NCBI RefSeq assembly: GCF_000757885.1
Contig: NZ_JQCR01000003.1
Coordinates: forward strand, 434,001 to 498,000
Direction of reading: 5' to 3'
Source of the DNA: Paenibacillus wynnii
Lineage (GTDB): Bacteria; Bacillota; Bacilli; Paenibacillales; Paenibacillaceae
Length of the DNA: 64,000 nucleotides
Shown: positions 1 to 11,203 of the stretch, piece after piece
How positions within the stretch are numbered: the stretch's first letter is position 1
Layout of the letters: each line of letters begins with the position of its first letter
Position numbers and translations under genes: made by a program
The notes under the pieces: model-generated
Databases searched by the model: none
What the model saw: the letters and a program-made list of their open reading frames with translations, nothing else
Told to the model about the DNA's origin: nothing

Positions 1-2934
<2,934 letters not shown>

Positions 2935-2977
2935 GACAGATCCTCTATATACTCAAAACTGTAAAATTTCATTTAAA

Positions 2978-3020
2978 CAGCGATTCTCCCTTTATTGGAG
3001 AATCGCTGCTTTGTGTTTTT
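2978..3020 (+). terminator. Intrinsic terminator of the beta-galactosidase gene
   Basis: A perfect 12-bp stem (CAGCGATTCTCC pairing with 2997-3008) and a 7-nt loop are followed by a T-rich tract, 43 bases after the stop codon. Confidence 0.85.
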
Positions 3021-3235
3021 GTTCTACTGAGGCTTGCTTTAGGAAATGATGATCAAGCGAAAGCCAGCCGACCTCAAGCGTCACTTTCTCCTTGCTACGA
3101 AGCAGGAATTGCCGGAATCCCCGGTTGTTTTTCAGTTGACCAAACATACTTACCGGTTCCTTCATCCGGCGTACGTCCAAGGCGTAATCTTCTTCGTTTG
3201 AGTATGTATACGCTGTCTTTGGAGAGCATTTAAGA
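3021..3235 (-). pseudogene. C-terminal remnant of an IS1182-type DDE transposase
   Basis: The minus frame reads EPVSMFGQLKNNRGFRQFLL followed by a KEKVTLEVGWLSL-like stretch. This is the typical C-terminal end of IS1182/IS5-like DDE transposases (consensus FG-x-K-N-x-GFRRFLLRG-x-EKV). Only about 70 residues remain. The start, the DD part of the catalytic triad and the outer inverted repeats are missing, so this is a dead insertion-sequence scar. It abuts the beta-galactosidase terminator. A short unrelated gene is possible but unlikely given the motif. Confidence 0.6.
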
Positions 3236-3380
3236 AGCTGTCACGGCCACTGGCGGGGCTAGGGTAAGCGGAGTCAAGGATGACTTTGTCTAGCCGATTA
3301 ACAGCTGCATTAGCCACACGAACGAGTTGATTTAGTTATTGAAGATTTTGAGTATTGTTTTCCGCTGAAAACAGCGTAGA

Positions 3381-3485
3381 GGACGGAACGATTGTGGAAA
3401 AGCGTCAGCGGTCGCCTTTGTGTCCGGATTTTCACCGCTTAGGGGGAATGAAAAAAATCTGGACACAAGAGCGATTGTAACAACG
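3381..3485. repeat. Long imperfect inverted repeat in a gene-free stretch
   Basis: Between the transposase scar and dinB (3236-3620) there is no convincing gene. The stretch holds a hairpin whose inner arms (3418-3432 and 3454-3468) match at 14 of 15 positions. Weaker outer pairing links CGGAACGATTGT with the complement of the bases near 3475-3485. No T tract follows, so it is not an ordinary terminator. It could be a MITE-like or REP-like element, or a leftover of the neighbouring insertion sequence. Confidence 0.5.
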
Positions 3486-3620
3486 GTCCGTTCGCGGAGC
3501 GCCTCACCAGCACCCACGCTGATCCTACTCAACTCTTGATTCGCCCAACGTGGCCGCCATCGCCCAAATGATGGTAAACTGTTTGAAAGCTTTACCAATC
3601 CATTAACCAGGAGGAATTAC

Positions 3621-4112
3621 ATGCAAACCTTGTTTCGATACAACTGGAAGGTACGGGAGGAATGGTATCAGTGGTGTGAGGATGTTTCTAGTGAAGAACT
3701 CCTCAAGCCTCGTACCGGGGGTGTGGGAAGCATTTTGAAGACGCTCTTCCATATTGCTGATGTAGAGTGGAGCTGGATTAGATCCATTCAAGGCAAACCG
3801 GATTTTCAAGAAAATTTCGAGAAATACAACACTCTACAAAAGGTACGTGAGCTGGATGCCGCATTCCGCCCGGAAGTGGAACAGTTTGTATTAGATTGGA
3901 ATGTAGATTTGGAGCGGCGGATTTTTGAGGATACACTCGCGGACGGAAGCACAGTTACAGATGCATGGGGAGAAGTAATGCGCCATGTCATTGCCCATGA
4001 AATTCATCATGTTGGGCAGCTCTCGGTGTGGGCTCGTGAGGTTGGCAAGCCGCCCATCTCCGCCAATGTCATTGGCAAAGGTCTGATGAATACATTACCA
4101 GAAGGCCTATAA
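3621..4112 (+). CDS. DinB/YfiT-family metal-binding four-helix protein
   Basis: Cytoplasmic member of the DinB superfamily, which includes metal-dependent thiol transferases (BstA, YfiT) and many damage-inducible proteins of unknown substrate. At 163 residues it has the family length. His44 (LFHIADVEW), His126 and His130 (in IAHEIHHVGQL) form the usual metal-binding triad. The start is fixed by AGGAGG at 3609-3614, six bases before ATG. The last 6 bp overlap the end of the convergent SgrR-like gene and no terminator separates the two. The specific substrate cannot be told from sequence. Confidence 0.85.
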   Translation: MQTLFRYNWKVREEWYQWCEDVSSEELLKPRTGGVGSILKTLFHIADVEWSWIRSIQGKPDFQENFEKYNTLQKVRELDAAFRPEVEQFVLDWNVDLERRIFEDTLADGSTVTDAWGEVMRHVIAHEIHHVGQLSVWAREVGKPPISANVIGKGLMNTLPEGL

Positions 4113-5786
4113 CAGTGGCGGGAACCACACATGCCGCAAATCTACCCAGCCCTGACTGTTGAAAGTCACTCCGCGAACAGAAGGCAGGTAGGCGGTTTCT
4201 ATAGGTTTTTCATGCAATATATGCAGGTGATTCTGTCCAATCAACAGGTCTTCAATGCGTTGAAAAGATTGTACTCTTACCACAGAGTTCGATTCTCGGG
4301 CAATGATGTTCAGCCACCCTTCAACATCCGCTCTTATATGCTGTTCTATATGCTGTGATAAAGTACGGTATAAGTCGAATAGCCTGAGCTGCTCATCCTG
4401 ATCCCGGAACAAGGAGAACACAATCAGATCGGATTCCATGCGAATGGGACCCTTGAAGTCTTCGGGAGAAGAGGTTACAACCTTGCAGAGATAACCGTGT
4501 CCAGCCAATGTGGCGGCAATAGATTCGGCATCTCCCTGATATTGAGAGATCGTTGCAATTTGCAGGGGGATCGATGGTATAGATACCAGTTGCTTATGAA
4601 CAGGTAATGTTGCGTCATTCTTAAGACAAGATATAAGGTTAGCACGAATGACGGGGTCGCTTAGCGGCCCTTTTTTTTGCGTATTACAGGTGACGAATTT
4701 ACGGATAAAAGACTCCGAATGGATGCGGCTCCAAGTACCCTCGCCCTCAAGAGTTGGATTCTGAATGACGTGAAAAGGAGAACCGGACTCGGACAGAGCT
4801 GCTTCAACCGTCCAAGGAATATTCAGAATCTCCACCCGATCCAAGTGCGCTCTTCCACGGAAGTAATAGGGAAATACCTCCAAGATACATAGGTTCTCAT
4901 TCATTTCACTGACTTTAAAAGGTCCTGTTCCCACGGGTTTCCTGCCAAAGCCGCTCTCTCCCCACTGCACCAGCTCATGCGGGACAATGGCTGCACGGCT
5001 TGTACAGAGAAAGGGGAGGAACAGCTCATTGGGTCTTTTTAATTGGATTCTTACGGTGGATGGATTCACGGCTGTTACTTCTTGAATTTCTTTGAAGATA
5101 CTGCTGTATAGAGTTCGCTGCGGACTTTGAATGAGCCTCTGAAAGGAATATACAACGTCTTTGGAACTGAGAACCTTCCCGTGGTGAAAAGGGACTTCTT
5201 TTCGCAGGAAAAAAGTCCACAGTGTTCGGCTTTCATCGGTCTCCCAGGCATGAGCGAGATTCGGAACAATCTCATCCCGGTTACTTCCCCGTCTAACTAG
5301 GCCATCGAACACATGACTAGAAACAAAGGACTCGGCAAGCAAATTCATATAGAGAGGATCAAAGGTGTGAAGCTGCTGGGTGATAGGCAATCTTAGAGTA
5401 TCAATTTGTCGGTTATGGTTCATCTCAGCATGATGTCCAAAATACGCAAGCAGCCAACCTTGCAACGTATCCTGCAGCACCGAGGATTTAGCATGGGTTT
5501 TGATTCCTGCAATGGCACTTCCTATATCTTTTCGACTTATGGCCTGCATCATGGATTGCACGGCTATATCTTCTGGGGGGATTAGAAACTTCAGCAAAGA
5601 ACGGCGTCCACGCCCACGACTAGGTGTCCAGGAAATCCAGTCCTGAGCTACCATTTTATTCACAACATGAAGGGCATTTCGGTGGGTGCAGCCTAAGGTT
5701 AGCGCCAACTCGTCCAATGTAACATCGATTTGGTTTGAGCTTCCATGTTGGGAATGCAGCTTCAAATATTGGTCATGCAGCTTCAT
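4107..5786 (-). CDS. SgrR-like transcriptional regulator with solute-binding domain
   Basis: 559 residues. The N-terminal winged helix (about residues 5-70, SgrR_N type, with LDELALTLGCTHRNALHVVN as recognition region) and a linker are followed from about residue 150 by a domain like family 5 ABC solute-binding proteins (DGLVRRGSNRDEIVPNLAHA, then AWETDESRTLWTFFLR). There is no signal peptide, so the binding-protein fold acts inside the cell as a ligand sensor, as proposed for SgrR. Paenibacillus genomes carry many paralogues, often near transporters, but none is adjacent here. It is convergent with dinB and divergent from the DUF4173 gene. The ligand (sugar or peptide) is unknown. Confidence 0.85.
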   Translation of the reverse strand: MKLHDQYLKLHSQHGSSNQIDVTLDELALTLGCTHRNALHVVNKMVAQDWISWTPSRGRGRRSLLKFLIPPEDIAVQSMMQAISRKDIGSAIAGIKTHAKSSVLQDTLQGWLLAYFGHHAEMNHNRQIDTLRLPITQQLHTFDPLYMNLLAESFVSSHVFDGLVRRGSNRDEIVPNLAHAWETDESRTLWTFFLRKEVPFHHGKVLSSKDVVYSFQRLIQSPQRTLYSSIFKEIQEVTAVNPSTVRIQLKRPNELFLPFLCTSRAAIVPHELVQWGESGFGRKPVGTGPFKVSEMNENLCILEVFPYYFRGRAHLDRVEILNIPWTVEAALSESGSPFHVIQNPTLEGEGTWSRIHSESFIRKFVTCNTQKKGPLSDPVIRANLISCLKNDATLPVHKQLVSIPSIPLQIATISQYQGDAESIAATLAGHGYLCKVVTSSPEDFKGPIRMESDLIVFSLFRDQDEQLRLFDLYRTLSQHIEQHIRADVEGWLNIIARESNSVVRVQSFQRIEDLLIGQNHLHILHEKPIETAYLPSVRGVTFNSQGWVDLRHVWFPPLL

Positions 5787-5898
5787 AGCACAGGCATCCC
5801 TTCAAAATAGGAAATAAATAAAATTATATTTCTCTTTATCTTCTTATTTTATCATCTAAAATAAAGGTCAGAAAGTAAAAAAATGGGGGTATCAAATC

Positions 5899-7398
5899 AT
5901 GGTAGATGAAATTACGCCGAAAAAAGAGCCTGCTTATACAGCATTAATGGTTGGGTTTCTGTTGGCAGCCGTACATCAGTATCTCTTTTATGGAAATGCC
6001 ATCGGGGTTTCTTATCCAATATTTGTTGTCTTTTACTATATGTATATGCTTTATTACAGTAAAGATAGGGTTCGGAAGGCGACGTGGTTCAGTTATGCAT
6101 GGCTGGGTGCTATTCTCTTGCTCTCCTTAACTTATGTGCTGTTCTCTAACCCGTTCTTCTTCAGTCTTAATCTGATAGCCATTCCGGCGCTTATCATTCT
6201 ACATATGACTTTCATGCTGCATCGAAGCCAATTATCCTGGGCATCTGCTTCTCTAATCAAGAAGGCTCTGGAGCAGCTTTTTCCACAAACCTTTAGGCAA
6301 TGGGCCAACCTACTAGGTTCTCTGAAAAAAACAGCAGGAATCAAAGTTAAGGAGGGGCAAAAGGATGTATACCGCAAAGTTCTAATTGGATTATTGATTT
6401 CCTGTCCACTGCTGTTGGTGGTTGTATCGTTACTTTCCTCGGCGGATGGGATTTTTAATCAAGTGCTTTCAGAGATTTCTCAAGGGTTGAACCAGATTTC
6501 TTTCGGTGAAGGATTTATCCGCACGTTTTGGGTAGTTGCTCTCGGCCTGGGTTTTTTCGGATATTTGTGGGGGTTTGTGAAGCCTCATGTACCTGAAGAA
6601 AAGCCAAATAAGAAAGCTGTGGACTTCTCAGAACTCTTCCCTTCCATTAAGCTTGATCCCATTATCGCAACAACTGTTTTGTTTGCCGTGAATACCGTAT
6701 ATGTACTGTTTGTTGTGGTGCAATTCTCGTATTTATTCGGGGCATGGGAAGGGATTCTGCCAGAGGGGAGTTCTTACGCAGATTATGCACGGAACGGATT
6801 TTTTGAGCTGATTATGGTGACATCCATTAACTTTATGATCTTAATGAGTACACTGCTACTGGGCGAAAAGGGTAAGGAATTACAGAACAAAATGATCAAT
6901 GTTCTTCTGTATATATTGGTTGCTTGCTCCACGGTAATGCTGTACTCCGCTTATACACGTTTGGATCTTTATGAGGAAGCTTACGGATATACTTATATTC
7001 GATTTCTAGTGCATGCCTTTATGCTATTTCTGGGTATATTGCTGATTATTGCGGGTCTACGGATACATTATCAACGGCTTCCACTGGTAAAATGTTATAT
7101 TCTACTGGGTGTGACATCCTATCTCCTGATGAACTATATAGGAATGGATGTTATGATTGCGAACAATAATATGGAACGATATCAAGTGAGCGGCAAACTG
7201 GATACGGATTACTTGCTTACTCTTTCTCCTGAAGCGACACCTATTTTGATTGAATTCAGCCGGGAAGAAAACGGGATGCTGGACACTTATTTAAAGGAGG
7301 AATGGAAGAGCACTGCTACATCCTACCCGAAATGGCAGTCCTTCAATCTATCGCAGTACCGGTCACAACGAGAGTTGGATAAATATTTTGCACAATAA
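5899..7398 (+). CDS. DUF4173-family integral membrane protein
   Basis: 499 residues with about 11-12 hydrophobic segments and a charged cytoplasmic stretch near residues 235-255 (EEKPNKKAVDFSELFPSIKL). The C-terminal part, with YTYIRFLVHAFMLFLGI and ERYQVSGKLDTDYLLTLSPE, is characteristic of DUF4173. The function is unknown. In other Bacilli members often sit beside two-component or sigma-factor genes, but here the next gene is Amj. GGGGG at 5884-5888 precedes ATG by ten bases. The A+T-rich spacer with the divergent SgrR-like gene must hold both promoters. Confidence 0.8.
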   Translation: MVDEITPKKEPAYTALMVGFLLAAVHQYLFYGNAIGVSYPIFVVFYYMYMLYYSKDRVRKATWFSYAWLGAILLLSLTYVLFSNPFFFSLNLIAIPALIILHMTFMLHRSQLSWASASLIKKALEQLFPQTFRQWANLLGSLKKTAGIKVKEGQKDVYRKVLIGLLISCPLLLVVVSLLSSADGIFNQVLSEISQGLNQISFGEGFIRTFWVVALGLGFFGYLWGFVKPHVPEEKPNKKAVDFSELFPSIKLDPIIATTVLFAVNTVYVLFVVVQFSYLFGAWEGILPEGSSYADYARNGFFELIMVTSINFMILMSTLLLGEKGKELQNKMINVLLYILVACSTVMLYSAYTRLDLYEEAYGYTYIRFLVHAFMLFLGILLIIAGLRIHYQRLPLVKCYILLGVTSYLLMNYIGMDVMIANNNMERYQVSGKLDTDYLLTLSPEATPILIEFSREENGMLDTYLKEEWKSTATSYPKWQSFNLSQYRSQRELDKYFAQ

Positions 7399-7528
7399 TC
7401 GGAGGAAGTCTGAGAAGTGGGTGCGACTATGAGGAGAATTTTTCACAATAAAAGAGTCTTGATTGTCGAAATGTTTTTGTTTTGGTGTATCTGGAGTGAG
7501 ATCATCATGAACGTTAGGGGGTGTTTAA

Positions 7529-8326
7529 TTGCTGGAGCAAGTCTTACTAGTATCTTTGTTCACTTTTATTATTCACCTATCCGAGACCCTTACTTATTCT
7601 CTTCGTCTAGCGGGTGTACGTTTAGGGAAATTGGCTGTGGCCTTGTCCTTATCTGGAGTCATATTGCTCATATCGAGAACAGCTAATATGCTACAGGGCC
7701 CACTTACCGGCAATATTTTAGATTTCGTAAAACATAATGCAGGTTATAATATAATGGATTCGTTTCAGATGATTATCGGTGCAGCAACATTAGGGACTTT
7801 TACAGCGCTATTACTTTTTCCATCCGCTGTCTTGCTGTCCTCTAGGATAATATCCCATTTAGAAGTTGCAGGGTCCATCCCTCAAATGATTCTTTCTTCC
7901 GTTTCCCTACAAAAGATAAAACATGCACGAGTTCATTTACGCTTCCCTAAATTATCTATGCTGTCTCGGTTGAGAATTGGAGGCATCCCCAAAAGGCTCG
8001 TGGTTCTAAATGTTGTAGTTACCGCAATTTATACAATCGGTGTATTAGCTGCTCTGCTTGCTTCAACATTAACAACAGAAAACTCGATTGCAGCGTCACA
8101 ATCTTCCGGCTTAATCAATGGAATGGCTACAATTTTACTTACCCTACTCATTGATCCGCAAATAGGTCTAATTACTGATAAAGTACTAAGAGGAGAAAAA
8201 GAGTTCTCTGCTCTAAGTAAGGTTTTTGGATTATTAATGCTGTCGCGATTATTGGGAACTATCCTTGCACAAGTATTACTTTTACCAGCTGCTTATTGGA
8301 TTCATTGGATGGTATCGGTTTTATAA
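7529..8326 (+). CDS. amj: Alternative lipid II flippase Amj
   Basis: Amj (B. subtilis YdaH) flips undecaprenyl-linked peptidoglycan precursor across the membrane and can replace MurJ; in B. subtilis it is induced by envelope stress. This 265-residue protein has the family signature near its N-terminus (FIIHLSETLTYSLRLAGVR, then LAVALSLSGVILLISRTANM) and about six membrane segments. The start is taken as TTG at 7529 because AGGGGG ends eight bases upstream and the Amj homology begins there. A longer frame-shifted open reading from 7417 has no family support. Whether sigma-M-like control applies cannot be read from the short upstream region. Confidence 0.88.
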   Translation: MLEQVLLVSLFTFIIHLSETLTYSLRLAGVRLGKLAVALSLSGVILLISRTANMLQGPLTGNILDFVKHNAGYNIMDSFQMIIGAATLGTFTALLLFPSAVLLSSRIISHLEVAGSIPQMILSSVSLQKIKHARVHLRFPKLSMLSRLRIGGIPKRLVVLNVVVTAIYTIGVLAALLASTLTTENSIAASQSSGLINGMATILLTLLIDPQIGLITDKVLRGEKEFSALSKVFGLLMLSRLLGTILAQVLLLPAAYWIHWMVSVL

Positions 8327-8419
8327 CCATTTAATCGAATCGAATCGAAATTGGAAGTAATCATTATTACTTCAAGAAATCTTATAGATTAACGAGTGGG
8401 AGAAGAGAAGGTGGAGTAC

Positions 8420-9118
8420 ATGCAGACAATCTATGATCCGGTAGCTGCCCGTGTATTAGCGGAAAAGAACGGCCTGGATCAAATTTTTAGTTCAGAGGTT
8501 ATTCAGGAGATGGAGCTGCGGCGATATGGGGATCGAGAGGCTATATGCTCTGTGGGTGATGTACTGGAAGGGTTATTCATACTAGTCGAAGGAAAGCTAA
8601 AAATCCATACGCTGCTCCCAAACGGCAAATCCATGCTGGTAAGATTCGCTAGGCCTACCTCAATTATTGGGGATGTAGAGCTGCTTCGGCAGTATCCGGT
8701 TAAAAATCAAGTCGAGTCTGTCGGAGACAGCCTGCTGTTTGTTGCTGGTAAAAAACTGATGTTCAAAGAGCTTGAGAATAATACTACACTGCTGCGATTT
8801 CTGGTAGGTGAGTTAAGCCATAAGCTGTATACCCTAGGCCAGACTTCCGCCTTGAATCTTCTATATCCTGTGGAAAATCGATTTGCCAGCTATCTACTCT
8901 CTCTATTCGCAGATCAAGGGACAGGACAGTATGTAGAGGAGATTCGTACTTCAACCTTAACGGAGACCGCAGAATTGCTGGGCACAAGCTACCGTCATCT
9001 CAACCGAATTGTAAAGCGTTTTATAGAAGAAGGCATTATCGAAAGAAAACGCGGTCGTTTGATCGTGCTCCATGAGGGCAAGCTGGCCGAGTTGGCTAGT
9101 GGAAATTTGTATGAGTGA
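8420..9118 (+). CDS. Crp/Fnr-family regulator, YeiL-like
   Basis: Cytoplasmic DNA-binding regulator. Residues about 15-125 form the cyclic-nucleotide-binding-like barrel (CSVGDVLEGLFILVEGKLKI, then RFARPTSIIGDVELL). A dimer helix follows, and then a C-terminal winged helix with TETAELLGTSYRHLNRIVKR as recognition helix. There are no clustered Cys residues for an Fe-S cluster and no clear cAMP-binding Arg-Ser pair, so the effector is unknown. ATG at 8420 is preferred over the in-frame GTG at 8396 because AAGGTGG lies just upstream of it; this gives 232 residues, close to E. coli YeiL. A strong terminator follows. Confidence 0.82.
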   Translation: MQTIYDPVAARVLAEKNGLDQIFSSEVIQEMELRRYGDREAICSVGDVLEGLFILVEGKLKIHTLLPNGKSMLVRFARPTSIIGDVELLRQYPVKNQVESVGDSLLFVAGKKLMFKELENNTTLLRFLVGELSHKLYTLGQTSALNLLYPVENRFASYLLSLFADQGTGQYVEEIRTSTLTETAELLGTSYRHLNRIVKRFIEEGIIERKRGRLIVLHEGKLAELASGNLYE

Positions 9119-9128
9119 TTTTTTTAAG

Positions 9129-9170
9129 ACCGCTTACTAGGGAGCAACAGCTCAGGTAAGCGGTTTTTTT
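9129..9170 (+). terminator. Intrinsic terminator after the Crp/Fnr-type gene
   Basis: The stem ACCGCTTAC pairs with GTAAGCGGT across an 18-nt loop, followed by seven T residues. Confidence 0.85.
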
Positions 9171-9233
9171 GTGTTGAGCTGATTTTTCAGATTCATTTAA
9201 GCTTTCGCCTTTAGGATAGAAAAATACATAGAG

Positions 9234-10775
9234 TTGCATAAGGATACGGAAGAATGGATCATGGCTTCTATGCTGACAGATCAGGTTAACCGTAATTGGA
9301 ATAAGTTATCTATGGTTCAGGATCTGACGGATAAAATTCGGACAGCAGACGAACTGGGCTCGCGTTATATTATGAGTAATACGGAAGAGAATAGAAATAC
9401 ATATCAGACAAAGTATGACGAACTTCTTCCTACGATAACAGTTGCGATCACAGAGTTGAAGAATAATGGACTGAGTGAAGGTGAACAGATCGGAATAACA
9501 GACTTGGAAGACCGATGGAATAAGTATTTAAATGTACTGAAGGAATCCTTCGCGCTGGCAAAAGAGGGCAACTTCCCGAGTGCGCATAACAAATTCACCG
9601 GTTTATCCTTGGATTCCTTGATTGACTCTCAGGTGGTGTTTCAGGAGATGCTTACAAAGGAAATACAAAGCGATCAAAATCTAGCGGATTCCCACCGTCA
9701 ACTCGCTATGATTGTCAGTCTTGGTGTGACGGGTTTATCGGTTGCATTGGCAGCGATCCTTGCCCTGTTAATCTCGGGACGTATTGTTAGACCGCTGCAT
9801 GATGTGAACAAACAGCTAAGAGAAATTGCCTCCGGGGACGCGGATCTAACGCGCAAGCTGAATGTTCGTACAAAGGACGAGATTGGTGAATTGGCTAACA
9901 ACTTTAATAAAATGACAGAAAATCTTGGAGCCATGATTGGACAGGTTACCCAATCGGCGGCAGGTCTGGCGATTTCCTCTGCCAAGCTAACTTCAGATAG
10001 CGGCCAAACCGCACGGGCTACTGAAAGAATCGCTGACATTATGGGGGAAGTAGCATCAGGAGCAGGCCAGCAGATGAGTGATTTGCAGATGAATATGACA
10101 ACACTTTCGGAGATTTCAGTGGGTATCGGGCAAATTTCAGCGAGTGTTCAGGATATTTCCGAGGCATCACTGCGTTCTTCTGAATTCGCGGTTACGGGGG
10201 ATAAGTCCATACAAGCCGCCATTAATCAGATGGGATCGATCAATTTGTCCATTAAGACCCTCTCCGAACAGGTGAATGGATTCGTGAGCCACTCCCAGGA
10301 GATTGGAACCATTGTGGGTGTTATAAAAGGAATTGCCTCTGAGACTAATATGCTGGCGCTGAATGCGACGATAGAGGCCGCCCGTGCAGGAGAGCAGGGC
10401 AGAGGTTTTGCTGTGGTTGCCGATCAGGTGCGGAAGTTGGCTGAGCAGTCGGCAGAATCTGCTAACCGTATCGCGGACATGGCTCAGACTATTCAATCGG
10501 ATGCTGATCTGGCTATGAGCAAAATGAAAGGTAGTATGGTTGAGGTTCAGGAAGTGTCGGGTGCGGTAGAGGAAATTTCTGCAGCTACTGAAGACATTGT
10601 TGAATCCATTCGTTCGGTTACTCAAATCTCAGAAACTACCGCTGGGAATACCCAAAATATCTCGGCAGCCTCACAAGAGCAAATGGCCTCTGTGGAACAA
10701 ATTGCTTCCTCCGCGAGCGCATTAAGTACAATGGCTAAGGGGCTTCAAGGGTTGGTAGCCAGATTTAATGTGTAG
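9234..10775 (+). CDS. Methyl-accepting chemotaxis protein, N-terminally short
   Basis: Chemoreceptor signalling to CheA/CheW. From about residue 155 it has a membrane helix ([20 protein letters not shown]), HAMP ([19 protein letters not shown], then [20 protein letters not shown]) and a full cytoplasmic hairpin with the conserved tip [20 protein letters not shown]. The N-terminus begins directly inside the four-helix-bundle sensor. The first membrane helix expected 30-40 residues upstream is absent, and an in-frame TAA at 9198 plus the preceding terminator leave no room for it. The TTG start at 9234 has a poor ribosome site. It may be a truncated receptor or a pseudogene. Signalling residues are intact. 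Confidence 0.8.
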   Translation: MHKDTEEWIMASMLTDQVNRNWNKLSMVQDLTDKIRTADELGSRYIMSNTEENRNTYQTKYDELLPTITVAITELKNNGLSEGEQIGITDLEDRWNKYLNVLKESFALAKEGNFPSAHNKFTGLSLDSLIDSQVVFQEMLTKEIQSDQNLADSHRQLAMIVSLGVTGLSVALAAILALLISGRIVRPLHDVNKQLREIASGDADLTRKLNVRTKDEIGELANNFNKMTENLGAMIGQVTQSAAGLAISSAKLTSDSGQTARATERIADIMGEVASGAGQQMSDLQMNMTTLSEISVGIGQISASVQDISEASLRSSEFAVTGDKSIQAAINQMGSINLSIKTLSEQVNGFVSHSQEIGTIVGVIKGIASETNMLALNATIEAARAGEQGRGFAVVADQVRKLAEQSAESANRIADMAQTIQSDADLAMSKMKGSMVEVQEVSGAVEEISAATEDIVESIRSVTQISETTAGNTQNISAASQEQMASVEQIASSASALSTMAKGLQGLVARFNV

Positions 10776-10866
10776 TTAGTTAGGACTTTAGAGCTAATTA
10801 ATGGAAAATAAGGATAAGAACGTAATATAACACACACAAATCATAGAATTTGCCATCGCCTTAAAG

Positions 10867-10908
10867 AATGCTATCTCTTATATTATTACCAATAAGAGTT
10901 AGGGCATT
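10867..10908 (+). other. Hairpin in the intergenic region after the chemoreceptor
   Basis: AATGC and TCTCTTAT (10867-10881) pair with ATAAGAG and GCATT (10892-10908), giving a long interrupted stem. Together with the terminator that follows it makes a structured stretch of about 135 bases. No riboswitch class could be matched from memory. Confidence 0.4.
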
Positions 10909-10936
10909 AATTAGGGTACAAGCATCCTCCGAGGTT

Positions 10937-11000
10937 CGGTCACACCTTTTGCGAAATTGCAGCTATGCAGATGAAGCAAAAGGATGACCGTTCTTTTTTA
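10937..11000 (+). terminator. Long-stem intrinsic terminator upstream of the glucanase promoter
   Basis: The arms CGGTCACACCTTTTGC and GCAAAAGGATGACCG pair with two small bulges around a 23-nt loop and are followed by TTCTTTTTTA. It lies 160 bases after the chemoreceptor stop and before the glucanase promoter, so it most simply ends transcription from the chemoreceptor side. Confidence 0.75.
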
Positions 11001-11081
11001 TGTGAGTCTAGAGAGTCATTCGGAGGTTTTGATAAAACAGACTGTCAGTAAGACACTAGGGCTCCATAAGGTGCTTGAATA

Positions 11082-11135
11082 TTGATAATTAGGAGGCGGT
11101 CCTTTATAAGGAGATAATTTTTGAAAGCGTATACA
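11082..11135 (+). promoter_or_regulatory. Sigma-A promoter with downstream cre site for the GH87 gene
   Basis: TTGATA (11082-11087), a 17-bp spacer and TATAAG (11105-11110) form a good vegetative promoter. TTGAAAGCGTATACA at 11121-11135 fits the cre consensus WTGNAANCGNWNNCW at every position and starts a few bases after the expected transcription start. CcpA bound there would block initiation or early elongation, so catabolite repression of the glucanase is inferred. Confidence 0.65.
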
Positions 11136-11203
11136 ATAACAGATTGACGAAAGTGATCCTGGCCGTGACGCAGCTCCACAAAATTTTGGAGGAGGTTGTT
11201 AAA

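Noticed and set aside
3332..3598. Minus-strand frame of 88 codons before dinB
   Set aside because: It covers the long inverted repeat, has no ribosome site and a random composition.
7417..7686. Open frame of 89 codons overlapping the start of amj
   Set aside because: It has no family resemblance and overlaps amj out of frame, and amj has its own ribosome site inside it.
10840..11000. Known riboswitch (c-di-GMP, THF, lysine, SAM types considered)
   Set aside because: None of the conserved core motifs could be found; only the hairpins and terminator are supported.
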